DNA of 64,000 nucleotides from Bdellovibrionales bacterium RIFOXYC1_FULL_37_79 (GCA_001770015.1 MEQB01000039.1:1-64000), one strand, 5' to 3'; positions 17,184 to 25,591 are shown, counted from the stretch's first letter. Notes: a model not told the origin generated them from the sequence alone. Program-made: numbers and translations.

Positions 17184-17597
17184 TTAGTTTCCATCGACAT
17201 TAATTTCATCTTTTTTGAGTGCTAAAAGCCGTTTCACTTCTTTTAGCAGTTTTATTTTCTCCACAGGCTTTTCCAAAAAAGCATCTACCGGTAAAAAATT
17301 TCCATCTTTTTTGGGATCACATTTCATGTTTAACTTTTGATTGACTGAAGTAAGCATGAGGATCGGAACAAATTTTAACCCAGGATCTTTTCTGAGCTTG
17401 TAGGCGGTATGAAAGCCCTCGGTGTTGTCATCCATCATCACATCCAATAAAATCAGATCTGGAATTTCCGACTTCGCCTTGGCATACCCTTCATTTCCAT
17501 TCATCGCTACCGTCACGTTGTGTTTTTCGGTCGATAAAATGATTTTACATGTTTCTAAGACGTCTCGATCATCATCAATGCATAAAATCTTTGCCAT
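17184..17597 (-). CDS. Single-domain response regulator (CheY-like)
   Basis: A 137-residue stand-alone receiver. The acidic pocket IDDD lies at residues 7-10, the phospho-aspartate is in LILLDVMMDD, T/S switching is in MLTSV, and the lysine is in FLEKPVEK. There is no output domain. AAGGAGG stands before the ATG. It is one of three receiver proteins lined up behind the H-cluster-fused kinase and probably receives phosphate from it or from the neighbouring receiver-kinase. It lies directly upstream of the hairpin and rex. Confidence 0.92.
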   Translation of the reverse strand: MAKILCIDDDRDVLETCKIILSTEKHNVTVAMNGNEGYAKAKSEIPDLILLDVMMDDNTEGFHTAYKLRKDPGLKFVPILMLTSVNQKLNMKCDPKKDGNFLPVDAFLEKPVEKIKLLKEVKRLLALKKDEINVDGN

Positions 17598-17606
17598 AAG
17601 TCCTCC

Positions 17607-18773
17607 TTAGGTAACTATCTTTGGAGAGATAGTATTGTTTAAATATTTTTTTAATGTTACACAAAAGGTACTGCCAATTCCTTTTTGACTAGTGACGCTG
17701 ACGGTACCCTCATAGAGTGCTGCAATTTTTTTTACCGTGGATAAACCAAGTCCGCTTCCTTGGATGTTCATGGTATCCGTATTTTTAATTCTAACAAAAT
17801 CTTTAAAGAGCTTGTCTTGTTCATAGGGTTCTAGTCCTATGCCAGAGTCCTTGATTTGAATTTCCACTTGAGTGGGGGTGTCATTGACGGTGATATCCAC
17901 GGTGCCATTTGTCCGGTTATATTTGATGGCATTATTAATAAGATTATTTAATATAATTTCCAGTTCAGATTGATCGCCATCCATAGATAGTTCATTGGGG
18001 GAAACGAGGTTTAGGGTGATGCCATTTAGTTTTGCCTCGTACGTGTTTTGTTCAATAAGCAAGTTAATAATCGCTATTAAATTGATCGGTTCAATCTTAC
18101 GAGTTTTTTGTCCTGACTCAATCCTGGTCATATCCAGTAAGTCAAAAATCAGTTTACGCATACCTTCTAACCTGAGCAGACTGCGCTCAATTGCCATTTG
18201 GTAATTTTCACTATCAGGGGTGATACTGCCTTCGTGGAGAAGTTTTAAATATCCATCGATCGCGTTGATCGGGGATTTTAATTCATGGGATAAAACTGAA
18301 ATAAATTCAAATCTGATTTTTCTTTTTTCCTCTTCAAAACTTTTGGCCCTTTTGGCAAGGACAAAACGAGTAGCCGCTTTTCTTACGGAGTTTCGCAGTT
18401 CCTCGGGAGTGAATGGCTTTGCCAAAAAATCGTATGCTCCCAGTTTGGTGGCCTGTACGGCAGTTTCAAAAGTCGCATAGGCAGTCATCATGATGACAAG
18501 GGTTTCTTTGCTTTGTTCATTTAATTCTTGCAAGATATCAAGACCTGAACCGTCCGGGAGTTTATAGTCCAGTAAGATTAAATCATATTTATGATTCACG
18601 ATCTCTGTTTTATATTCTGAATATGAGTGAACGGCTCTGGATGAAAATCCAACTATGATGTTTAGATCATCAATAAAAACCTGGGTGGAGGATAACGCAC
18701 GAGAAGCACCCATGCACATGCCTTCTTCATCATCAATAATCAGTATGTTTAAAACGTCATTAACATTATTCAT
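17607..18773 (-). CDS. Receiver-histidine kinase (REC-HisKA-HATPase)
   Basis: A soluble kinase of about 388 residues with the receiver placed first. Counting two residues more for a possible TTG start at 18779, the receiver spans 10-130 with IIDDEE and the phospho-aspartate D71 (LLDYKLPDGSG). HisKA has H165 (VLSHELKSPINA). The HATPase_c domain has NLINNAIKYN, DSGIGL and GSGLGLS. There is no membrane or PAS input, so its input is most likely phosphorylation of its own receiver, that is, an intermediate in a relay from the H-cluster kinase. The start overlaps the previous receiver gene by 8 bases. Confidence 0.9.
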   Translation of the reverse strand: MNNVNDVLNILIIDDEEGMCMGASRALSSTQVFIDDLNIIVGFSSRAVHSYSEYKTEIVNHKYDLILLDYKLPDGSGLDILQELNEQSKETLVIMMTAYATFETAVQATKLGAYDFLAKPFTPEELRNSVRKAATRFVLAKRAKSFEEEKRKIRFEFISVLSHELKSPINAIDGYLKLLHEGSITPDSENYQMAIERSLLRLEGMRKLIFDLLDMTRIESGQKTRKIEPINLIAIINLLIEQNTYEAKLNGITLNLVSPNELSMDGDQSELEIILNNLINNAIKYNRTNGTVDITVNDTPTQVEIQIKDSGIGLEPYEQDKLFKDFVRIKNTDTMNIQGSGLGLSTVKKIAALYEGTVSVTSQKGIGSTFCVTLKKYLNNTISPKIVT

Positions 18774-19164
18774 TGGCAAGTAATCTCCTTATTTCTCTTA
18801 CCAGTTGCTCGGCCCTGACTGGCTTGGTGAATATGGTGTCTGCTTTAATCCATTTTTTTTCGTTTTCTGTGATGGTGTCAAATTCCAAACCTGTTTGGGC
18901 AGTGACTCCGGTGACCATGATAACTGGAGTTTTAGGCCAGCTGGATTTGATTTGGTAACTTAATACAAAGCCATCATCTTTTTCTTGCATCATCAAATCC
19001 ACGATTGCCAGATCAATCTGCATTTCTTCCAATATTTTTCTGGCCGGTTTGATACTGTGGGCGGTAAACACATTAAATCCTTCTTTCTCCAATTCAAGTT
19101 TTTTTTGAAATAAATAATCAACATCATCATCCACTAATAAAATATTTTTTTTAATCTTGGACAT
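18766..19164 (-). CDS. Single-domain response regulator (CheY-like)
   Basis: A 132-residue receiver starting at the ATG with AAAGGAGAG upstream; a longer in-frame start would reach 15 codons further into the kinase gene and is disfavoured. It has LLVDDDVDYL, the phospho-aspartate in LAIVDLMMQEKDDG, the threonine in VMVTGV and the lysine in FTKPVRAE. There is no output domain. It overlaps the sensor kinase upstream by 14 bases and the receiver-kinase downstream by 8, so its stoichiometry is probably tied to theirs. Confidence 0.92.
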   Translation of the reverse strand: MSKIKKNILLVDDDVDYLFQKKLELEKEGFNVFTAHSIKPARKILEEMQIDLAIVDLMMQEKDDGFVLSYQIKSSWPKTPVIMVTGVTAQTGLEFDTITENEKKWIKADTIFTKPVRAEQLVREIRRLLANE

Positions 19165-21181
19165 ATTCTTCTCTCCTTTTAATGACTTGTTCATATCTGG
19201 GAAGTTCAATAATCACTTCGGTACCGGTTTCTCCCTCTGCACTATTGGTATTGGAATGGACGGTAACGTTGCCCCGATGCATTTTGACTATACCGTAGCA
19301 TACGGGAAGACCAAGCCCCGTTCCTTTACCAATTTGCTTGGTGGTAAAGAAGGGATCAAATATGCGGGGCTTTATTTTTTCGGGGATGCCTGGACCGTTA
19401 TCCTTGACTTTAATAATCAGAGTTGATTCATTTCCATCAATGGTGATGGTAATCTCACCTTTTTGATCATCCAGGGCATCGATGGCATTATTGATAAGAT
19501 TGATTAAGACTTGAGAAATTTGGTCTTTGTCCACTTCGGCGCAGGAGTCGCAATATAAAGTGATGATTTTAATTTTTATGTGATCATTGACGCCAATCGA
19601 ATCGGCACAATGATTGGTCAGATCATAAATGTTAACTTTTTCATAAAGCACTTTATTTTGTCTGGAGAAATTTAAAAGGCCTGAAACAATCTTTTTGCAG
19701 CGATTTGACTGGGACACAATCATCTCCAGGTCGTGGGCGAGATCGGGATCTTGTCCGTGTTGTTCTAAGAGTATGTGCGCATACATGAGCACTACCCCCA
19801 GGGGATTGTTCACTTCATGGGCAATCCCGGCAGCCAATTGGCCCATACTTGCCAATTTTTCACGATGATTCAAGATTTGTTTAACCTTTTTAAGTTCGTC
19901 ATAAGAATATTCCAAATCAGAAATGGTGGTTTTGAGTCGCTCGATAGTGTAAGGAAGACACATTTCATTTTCAGCAACTCCCAGAATAATGGCAACGGCA
20001 TGTTCCTTACAGGTTGAATAACCACAAGCTCCACAGTTAAGTTCATCATCGCTATTTTTCTTACCCAGTTTGAACAAGGTGTTTTTGATCAAGAGTTCGC
20101 TTGGCTTTACCACTCTTTGATTATCTTCGGTAAAAGTGGCACCAAGATCAATACCTTGGGTTTTAATAATATTTTGAGTCCACACCAATTCATCGAAAGT
20201 TTTCATGCGACTTTGGAGATAGCGGCTCATCTCGTTTCTTTTTTTGTATTGGGGAAGTTTTTGAGCAAAGCCTGGTCCCATAATACAACCTTCACAAGAA
20301 AGGGTCTCCAGCAGTTTCGGGCGTAATTCCTCTTTTTTAAAACTACGCAAGGCCTGTACAAAATTGATCCGCCCATCGGCTCTGACAATATCTCCCGTAA
20401 GCAAGTCCTCTTTGAGATGAGCGGTTTGTAATAGCCCGCCACTAATGGCAAATAATCCGCCCGTGTTGGAGTGGGGAGGATCAAACTCACGATCTTTGGA
20501 AAAGCGCCAGTCTATGTTGTTTTTGATGAAATATTCCTTAATTTCCTTAAAGGTGACCGAGAGGTCAATGTCATTATTGCTTATGCGCGCTTCATGCTTT
20601 TTCGCAATACAAGGACCAATAAAGACCACGGATGAATGCTCATCATAAAAAAGTTTGACAATTTTGGCCATGGCAATCATGGGGGACACGATAGGAGCGA
20701 GATGGGGGATTAGTTCCACTTGATATTTTTCAATATAGGAAACTACGGCGGGACAGGTGGTGGCAATCCATGATTTTTTATCGTCTTTTAAGAGTAATTC
20801 CTTATAGGCACCGGCCACTACATCTGCACCAAAAGCCACTTCACAAACATGGTCAAAACCAAGTTCAAACAAAGCACCGATAAAGCGTGTGTAAGGAGCA
20901 TAAGTGAATTCGGCGGGAAAACTGGGAGCGATGATGGCTATCTTTTTTTTAGCTGATCTTAAAATGGTATCTAATTTATCTATTTCATTTAGAATAGTTT
21001 TGGCTTCACGACTGCACACTTTTATACAGTTGCCGCAATGAATACATTTTTCTTGAATAATTTGGGCCTGTCCTTCTGAAATACCAATGGCCCGCGCCGG
21101 ACATTCCCTGACACAAGTATAACATATTTTACATTTTTCTTTGATGGTGGAGATGATGGGTTGTGATAAATATGTACTCAT
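19151..21181 (-). CDS. Sensor kinase with [FeFe]-hydrogenase-like H-cluster domain
   Basis: A 676-residue fusion. Two 4Fe-4S ferredoxin motifs (C17-C20-C23-C27 and C46-C49-C52-C56) lead into an [FeFe]-hydrogenase large-subunit domain (about 75-345). The four H-cluster ligand positions are kept: TTCP (C143), GPC (C191) and CEGC (C296, C299). A further 4Fe-4S domain (CGACGYSTC, C383-C386-C391, with C408) is followed by a coiled linker and a kinase core with H455 in GIAHEVNNPL and an HATPase_c domain. Residues around the cluster differ from catalytic enzymes in the way known for sensory HydS proteins. It probably reads hydrogen or redox state and phosphorylates the adjacent receivers. It is soluble, with no transmembrane segment. 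Confidence 0.93.
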   Translation of the reverse strand: MSTYLSQPIISTIKEKCKICYTCVRECPARAIGISEGQAQIIQEKCIHCGNCIKVCSREAKTILNEIDKLDTILRSAKKKIAIIAPSFPAEFTYAPYTRFIGALFELGFDHVCEVAFGADVVAGAYKELLLKDDKKSWIATTCPAVVSYIEKYQVELIPHLAPIVSPMIAMAKIVKLFYDEHSSVVFIGPCIAKKHEARISNNDIDLSVTFKEIKEYFIKNNIDWRFSKDREFDPPHSNTGGLFAISGGLLQTAHLKEDLLTGDIVRADGRINFVQALRSFKKEELRPKLLETLSCEGCIMGPGFAQKLPQYKKRNEMSRYLQSRMKTFDELVWTQNIIKTQGIDLGATFTEDNQRVVKPSELLIKNTLFKLGKKNSDDELNCGACGYSTCKEHAVAIILGVAENEMCLPYTIERLKTTISDLEYSYDELKKVKQILNHREKLASMGQLAAGIAHEVNNPLGVVLMYAHILLEQHGQDPDLAHDLEMIVSQSNRCKKIVSGLLNFSRQNKVLYEKVNIYDLTNHCADSIGVNDHIKIKIITLYCDSCAEVDKDQISQVLINLINNAIDALDDQKGEITITIDGNESTLIIKVKDNGPGIPEKIKPRIFDPFFTTKQIGKGTGLGLPVCYGIVKMHRGNVTVHSNTNSAEGETGTEVIIELPRYEQVIKRREEYVQD

Positions 21182-21188
21182 ATATTAT

Positions 21189-22904
21189 TTAGTACCCGGT
21201 TCTTGGTTTATATTTGGTATGTAACAGTTCATGTGATTTTTGACTAAGTGGATGCATCAGAAATTCTTCATAAAGCTTGACCACATCCTTATTATGATGA
21301 GATTTTCTGATTTTTTCGTTCTTATCGATTTGATACAAGGCTTTCATACGGGCAACAATTCTATCTTTATCAAGGCCAAACGGTTGTCCGCCACCCGCAA
21401 TGCACCCTCCGGGACAAGTCATGACTTCAATAAAATGATATTGTTTGATACCACGTTTAATATCATCTAATACTAATCGAGCATTTGAGAGACCACTGAT
21501 CACCACTGTTTTTAGGGTGATGCCGGCAATGGTTACTGTCAGTTCTTTTATTCCTTCCAAGTCTCGATATTCGTGAATTTCGTGAACCTGAGAATCATCA
21601 TTGGTTATCAGAAAGGCGGCAGTTCTTAGGGCTGCTTCGGCCACTCCTCCGGTTACCCCAAAAAGTTTGGCCGCAGAACTGTGCTCTCCTAGAGGATCAT
21701 CAGCATCTTCTGGTTTTAATTTGGCTAAATTAATATTGAACATATCTATCATTTTTGCCAGTTCCCTGGTGGTTAAAACTGCATCAATATCGGCCAGCCC
21801 TCCGGTAATCATTTCTTCCCGACCAGCTTCAAACTTTTTGGCCGTGCAAGGCATGATGCTGACTGAATAAACATCGCGAGGGTTTATATTTTTTTTGAAG
21901 GCCCAGTAATTTTTGATTAAAGCCCCCATCATTTGTTGTGGGCTTTTACAGGAAGATAAGTTATTTAAAAATTCAGGATAGAAATGTTCGACAAATTTGA
22001 TCCAGCCAGGTGAACAACTGGTCATCAATGGCAGGTTCTCACCCTTTTTAACCCGATCCACCAGTTCTGAAGCCTCTTCCATGATGGTCACGTCAGCACT
22101 AAAGGATGTTTCGAAAACAAACTGGAAACCCATTTTTCGAAGGGCGGCGGTCATTTGTCCGTTTACGTCACTTCCTGGTTTAAATCCGAATAATTCACCC
22201 AAAGTAACCGAAATGGCTGGAGCATGTTGAACGACCACCACTTTATTCTTGTCAGCTAAAGCGGCCAGCACATCCTTGATATTGTTTTTTTCTACGATGG
22301 CACCGGTGGGGCACACCATGGCACATTGACCACAATTAATGCAGTTAGAAGTATTGAGTCCACCATCAAAAGCCGTGGTGACCTTGGTTTGGCTTCCTCT
22401 TTTAATAAAAGAAATGGCGGATACTGTTTGTCTTTCTTCACAAACCCGGACACATCTTCCACATAATATACATTTTGATGGATCCCTTATTAGAGAAGGA
22501 CTGGATTTATCGATTTCTTTTTCAATTAATTGTTTTGAAAAATTACGATTTCGCACTCCCAGCTCGGCAGATAATTTTTGTAATTCACAAGTATTGTTTT
22601 TATCGCAGTAAAGACAGTCATCGGGATGATTGGAAAGTAGTAATTCCAAGATTGATTTTCTGGCAGCAATCACCCGGTTGGAATGAGTGAAGATTTTCAT
22701 ACCCTCGGTGATTTGGGTGGAACAGCTGGTAACTAGATTTTTATTTCCTGCAATTTCCACTACACACATCCGGCAAGAACCGCTGGGAAATAAATCTTCC
22801 AGATAGCAAAGCGTTGGAATATTTATATTAGCACTTTTGCAGGCATCTAAGATGGAAATGCCTGAGGGCATATTGACTGATTGGTGGTTAATTTCGATTT
22901 TCAT
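21189..22904 (-). CDS. hydA: [FeFe] hydrogenase catalytic subunit HydA (NADH-linked type)
   Basis: A 571-residue catalytic subunit. In order it has a 2Fe-2S domain (C33, C44, C47, C61), a His-Cys3 4Fe-4S site (H93, C97, C100, C106), two 4Fe-4S clusters (C145-C148-C151-C155; C188-C191-C194-C198) and the H-cluster domain with TSCSPGW (295-301), MPCTAKKFE (351-359) and EVMTCPGGCIAGGGQP (493-508). The C-terminus after residue 515 is the usual small-subunit-like tail. With HydB and HydC it forms a cytoplasmic NAD-dependent, possibly electron-bifurcating, hydrogenase. The L1 motif reads TSCSP where monomeric enzymes have TSCCP. It lies 18 bases after hydB. Confidence 0.97.
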   Translation of the reverse strand: MKIEINHQSVNMPSGISILDACKSANINIPTLCYLEDLFPSGSCRMCVVEIAGNKNLVTSCSTQITEGMKIFTHSNRVIAARKSILELLLSNHPDDCLYCDKNNTCELQKLSAELGVRNRNFSKQLIEKEIDKSSPSLIRDPSKCILCGRCVRVCEERQTVSAISFIKRGSQTKVTTAFDGGLNTSNCINCGQCAMVCPTGAIVEKNNIKDVLAALADKNKVVVVQHAPAISVTLGELFGFKPGSDVNGQMTAALRKMGFQFVFETSFSADVTIMEEASELVDRVKKGENLPLMTSCSPGWIKFVEHFYPEFLNNLSSCKSPQQMMGALIKNYWAFKKNINPRDVYSVSIMPCTAKKFEAGREEMITGGLADIDAVLTTRELAKMIDMFNINLAKLKPEDADDPLGEHSSAAKLFGVTGGVAEAALRTAAFLITNDDSQVHEIHEYRDLEGIKELTVTIAGITLKTVVISGLSNARLVLDDIKRGIKQYHFIEVMTCPGGCIAGGGQPFGLDKDRIVARMKALYQIDKNEKIRKSHHNKDVVKLYEEFLMHPLSQKSHELLHTKYKPRTGY

Positions 22905-22922
22905 ATAGATTACCCTTTGTCG

Positions 22923-24896
22923 TTAATTTTTAATGATGGCTCCAAATTTACAAATTTTAAGACACTGGCCACATTTGATACATTTTTCATTATTGATATA
23001 ATGAGGGGCCTTGGGAGAACCTTTAATAGCACCACTTGGACATTTTTTGGCGCACAAGGTGCAACCTTTGCATTTGTCTTCAATAATTTCAAAGTTAATC
23101 AGTTCGCTACACACACCACTTGGACATCGTCTATCAAAAATATGTGCTTCATATTCATGTCTAAAATATTTAAGAGTACTTAATACGGGGTTAGGGGCGG
23201 ACTGGCCCAGTCCACATAAGCTGGTTTCTTTTATAGTATTACTTAATTCTTCAAGCTGTAAAATTCCTTTGAATCTATCTAGCGCATCGTTGCCCTTTTC
23301 ACTGATTCTTCCGCGGGTAATTTTTTCTAAAATATTTTGCATTTGCTTGGTGCCTTCTCGGCACGGAATGCATTTGCCGCAACTTTCTCGTTGAATAAAG
23401 TCCATGAAAAATTTTGCCACATCCACCATGCAATTATCTTCATCCATGACCACTAATCCACCGGAACCCATCATGGCACCAATCGTTTTAAGGGAATCAT
23501 AATCAATTTCAATATTTAAATTTTCGTTGGTGACGCAGCCACCGGAAGGTCCACCAATTTGCACGGCCTTAAATAATTTATCATTTTTAGGTCCGCCTCC
23601 GATATCAAAAATAATCTCTCGCATGGTGATGCCCATGGGAACTTCCACTAACCCGGTGTTTTTAATTTTGCCTGAAAGCGCAAACACCTTGGTTCCTTTA
23701 GAATTGTTATTACCCATGCTATTAAACCACTCACATCCCATTAATATAATGGCAGAAATGTTGGCGAGGGTTTCTACATTATTGATGACGGATGGTTTAC
23801 CATGCAAACCACTGACGGCCGGAAATGGGGGACGAGGGCGTGGCATCCCCCTTTTGCCTTCAATACTATGAATAAGGGCTGTTTCTTCTCCGCATACAAA
23901 AGCTCCCGCACCTTTTTTAATAATAATATCCAGATCAAATCCTGAATCGAAAATATTGCTTCCTAAAATTTTCCATGCATATAAATCGCTAATGGCCTGT
24001 TCCAAATGAGCTATGGCAAGGGGGTATTCGGCCCTTATATAAATATAAGCTTTGGTGGCCTGGATAGCATAAGCAGCGATGATGAGTCCTTCTAACAATT
24101 TGTGAGGGTCGCCTTCTACCACTGCGCGATCCATGAATGCACCCGGATCCCCCTCGTCGGCATTGCAAATAAAGTATTTTTGATCGCTGGGGGTGTTTAA
24201 GGCAAATTTCCATTTTTTGCCGGTTAAAAATCCGCCGCCGCCCCGCCCTTTCAAACCGCTTTTTTCTATGATGGTGCAAACTTCCAGAGGAGTTAGTTCC
24301 TTGAGGGTTTTGGCAAGTGCCAGATAACCATTGTGGGCAACATATTGACCAATGGAGAGGGGATTGATAATGCCACATTGGTTTAAAACAATTCTTTTTT
24401 GTTTTTTAAAAAAGGGATAATCTTCCATAAAGGGTACATTTTCCCAGACCTTCAAATCCTTAGATCGATATTGAAAAAGTGCCTGACATAAAACTTTTTC
24501 ATCCTCTTGTAAGAGGGCCTTAACCATGGATTCAACTTTATCGGAGGTGACATTTCCAAAGCTGATACGGTTTTTACCCGGAAGAAAAATATCCAGAATA
24601 GGTTCCGCAAAACACAACCCGATGCAACCCACTTTAATAATTTCATAGTCCACATTAATGTTTTTTAAAACACCTATGAGTGCCTTTTCGGTATGGAGGG
24701 CACCTGCACCAAGACCGCAAGTTCCTGCGCCTATAAAAAAATAGGGTTTATCAACCGTATCGTTTTTTAATGTTTCAATTTTTTTAGCAATATCTTCCGA
24801 TGTGGGATTGGAAACTTCCGGGAGTAGGCAACTGTTAAAATATTCCAAGTTGCTACCAATCAGATAATTTTCAATTGAGGGTAACCCGTTATTCAT
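22923..24896 (-). CDS. hydB: NADH-linked hydrogenase subunit HydB (NuoF-like)
   Basis: A 657-residue flavoprotein subunit. Residues 50-130 form a thioredoxin-like 2Fe-2S domain with GAGTCG (C60) and GCIGLC (C91, C95). The NuoF core follows, with the NADH/FMN loop GLKGRGGGGFLTGKKW and CNADEGDPGAF. A 4Fe-4S site reads ESCGKCIPCREG. The C-terminus adds a two-cluster ferredoxin domain (CKGCTLCAKKC and CIKCGQCLKIC). It oxidises or reduces NAD(H) and passes electrons to HydA. This domain set is that of the bifurcating HydABC group, but bifurcation itself is inference. It overlaps hydC by 8 bases. Confidence 0.96.
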   Translation of the reverse strand: MNNGLPSIENYLIGSNLEYFNSCLLPEVSNPTSEDIAKKIETLKNDTVDKPYFFIGAGTCGLGAGALHTEKALIGVLKNINVDYEIIKVGCIGLCFAEPILDIFLPGKNRISFGNVTSDKVESMVKALLQEDEKVLCQALFQYRSKDLKVWENVPFMEDYPFFKKQKRIVLNQCGIINPLSIGQYVAHNGYLALAKTLKELTPLEVCTIIEKSGLKGRGGGGFLTGKKWKFALNTPSDQKYFICNADEGDPGAFMDRAVVEGDPHKLLEGLIIAAYAIQATKAYIYIRAEYPLAIAHLEQAISDLYAWKILGSNIFDSGFDLDIIIKKGAGAFVCGEETALIHSIEGKRGMPRPRPPFPAVSGLHGKPSVINNVETLANISAIILMGCEWFNSMGNNNSKGTKVFALSGKIKNTGLVEVPMGITMREIIFDIGGGPKNDKLFKAVQIGGPSGGCVTNENLNIEIDYDSLKTIGAMMGSGGLVVMDEDNCMVDVAKFFMDFIQRESCGKCIPCREGTKQMQNILEKITRGRISEKGNDALDRFKGILQLEELSNTIKETSLCGLGQSAPNPVLSTLKYFRHEYEAHIFDRRCPSGVCSELINFEIIEDKCKGCTLCAKKCPSGAIKGSPKAPHYINNEKCIKCGQCLKICKFGAIIKN

Positions 24897-25377
24897 TAGA
24901 GGCCTCCTTATCCCTAAAGTCTTGAATGATATGTTTAATTTTTTCGGTAGTCAGTTTGGCAAAAAATTCCCCGTTAATGCTCATAACCGGAGCCAAACCA
25001 CAGGCCCCAATACATGCCACAACTTCCAGGGAGAAAAGTCCATCAGGAGTGGTCTCTCCGGTATTAATTTTTAAGTCGCTGATCAAAGCCGCTAAAATCG
25101 TGCTTGATCCTTCCACATGACAGGCGGTACCTCTACAAATTTGAATTTGGTATTTTCCTGGAGGGTGAAATTTAAATTGATTATAAAAAGTGGCCACTCC
25201 GTAAACTTTACTTAAGGGTAATTTTAAAAAGTCACCAATTTCCATCATGGCGTTTTTTGAAAGAAATTTTTCCGCTTCCTGCACGCATTGTAAAATCGGG
25301 ATAAGGTCACCACGATTGGCCTTGGGAAATTTCTTAAGTAAACTGGTCACCGTGATATTTGTATTTTGCTTGGACAT
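24889..25377 (-). CDS. hydC: NADH-linked hydrogenase subunit HydC (NuoE-like)
   Basis: A 162-residue thioredoxin-like 2Fe-2S subunit. The ligands are C81, C86, C122 and C126 in CRGTAC and CIGACGLAP. An N-terminal helical part resembles NuoE (ILQCVQEAEKFLS, VYGVATFYNQF). The start is the ATG with GGAG 6 bases upstream; longer in-frame starts would run through the promoter and Rex operator and are rejected. It is the first gene of the hydrogenase run, 36 bases from the Rex palindrome. It shuttles electrons between HydB clusters in the HydABC complex. Confidence 0.95.
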   Translation of the reverse strand: MSKQNTNITVTSLLKKFPKANRGDLIPILQCVQEAEKFLSKNAMMEIGDFLKLPLSKVYGVATFYNQFKFHPPGKYQIQICRGTACHVEGSSTILAALISDLKINTGETTPDGLFSLEVVACIGACGLAPVMSINGEFFAKLTTEKIKHIIQDFRDKEASNE

Positions 25378-25412
25378 ACAATCTCCATTTTTATCTGTGT
25401 TTAACATCACAA

Positions 25413-25428
25413 TGTGAATAATATCACA
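25413..25428. promoter_or_regulatory. Rex operator (TGTGA-N6-TCACA)
   Basis: A perfect 16-bp palindrome with 5-bp arms and the 6-base centre ATAATA, matching the core of known Rex sites (TTGTGA-N6-TCACAA). On the minus strand its centre is the -10 hexamer TATTAT of the hydC promoter, so bound Rex would block RNA polymerase. The rex gene lies in the same gene run, which supports the assignment. Confidence 0.8.
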
Positions 25429-25446
25429 GATGGAAAATAAGGTCAA
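25418..25446 (-). promoter_or_regulatory. Sigma-70-type promoter of the hydrogenase gene run
   Basis: On the minus strand TTGACC (-35, 25441-25446) is followed after exactly 17 bases by TATTAT (-10, 25418-25423). Transcription would start near 25411, giving a leader of about 34 bases before the hydC ATG. The -10 box lies inside the Rex palindrome. Confidence 0.75.
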
Positions 25447-25575
25447 TATGATCCTAGGAAAAATAATCAGCATGAATACTTTAGTATAAAACAATAAAAT
25501 CGAATATTTATAAATTTAAATGCAAGCTTGGCATTTGTGCAATGAAAATATTTTTTTTGAAATTTATCTATTATA

Positions 25576-25591
25576 TGTGAAAAATATAACA
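25576..25591. promoter_or_regulatory. Imperfect Rex-like site
   Basis: TGTGA-N6-TAACA has the spacing of the Rex operator with one mismatched arm position. It lies about 130 bases behind the hydC -35 box and 140 bases before the plus-strand secreted-protein gene. In sequence this AT-rich it may be chance. Confidence 0.3.

Noticed and set aside
25378-25494. N-terminal extension of HydC up to 25494
   Set aside because: It would translate through the promoter and Rex operator, adds an implausible hydrophobic leader, and the ATG at 25377 has a proper ribosome-binding site.
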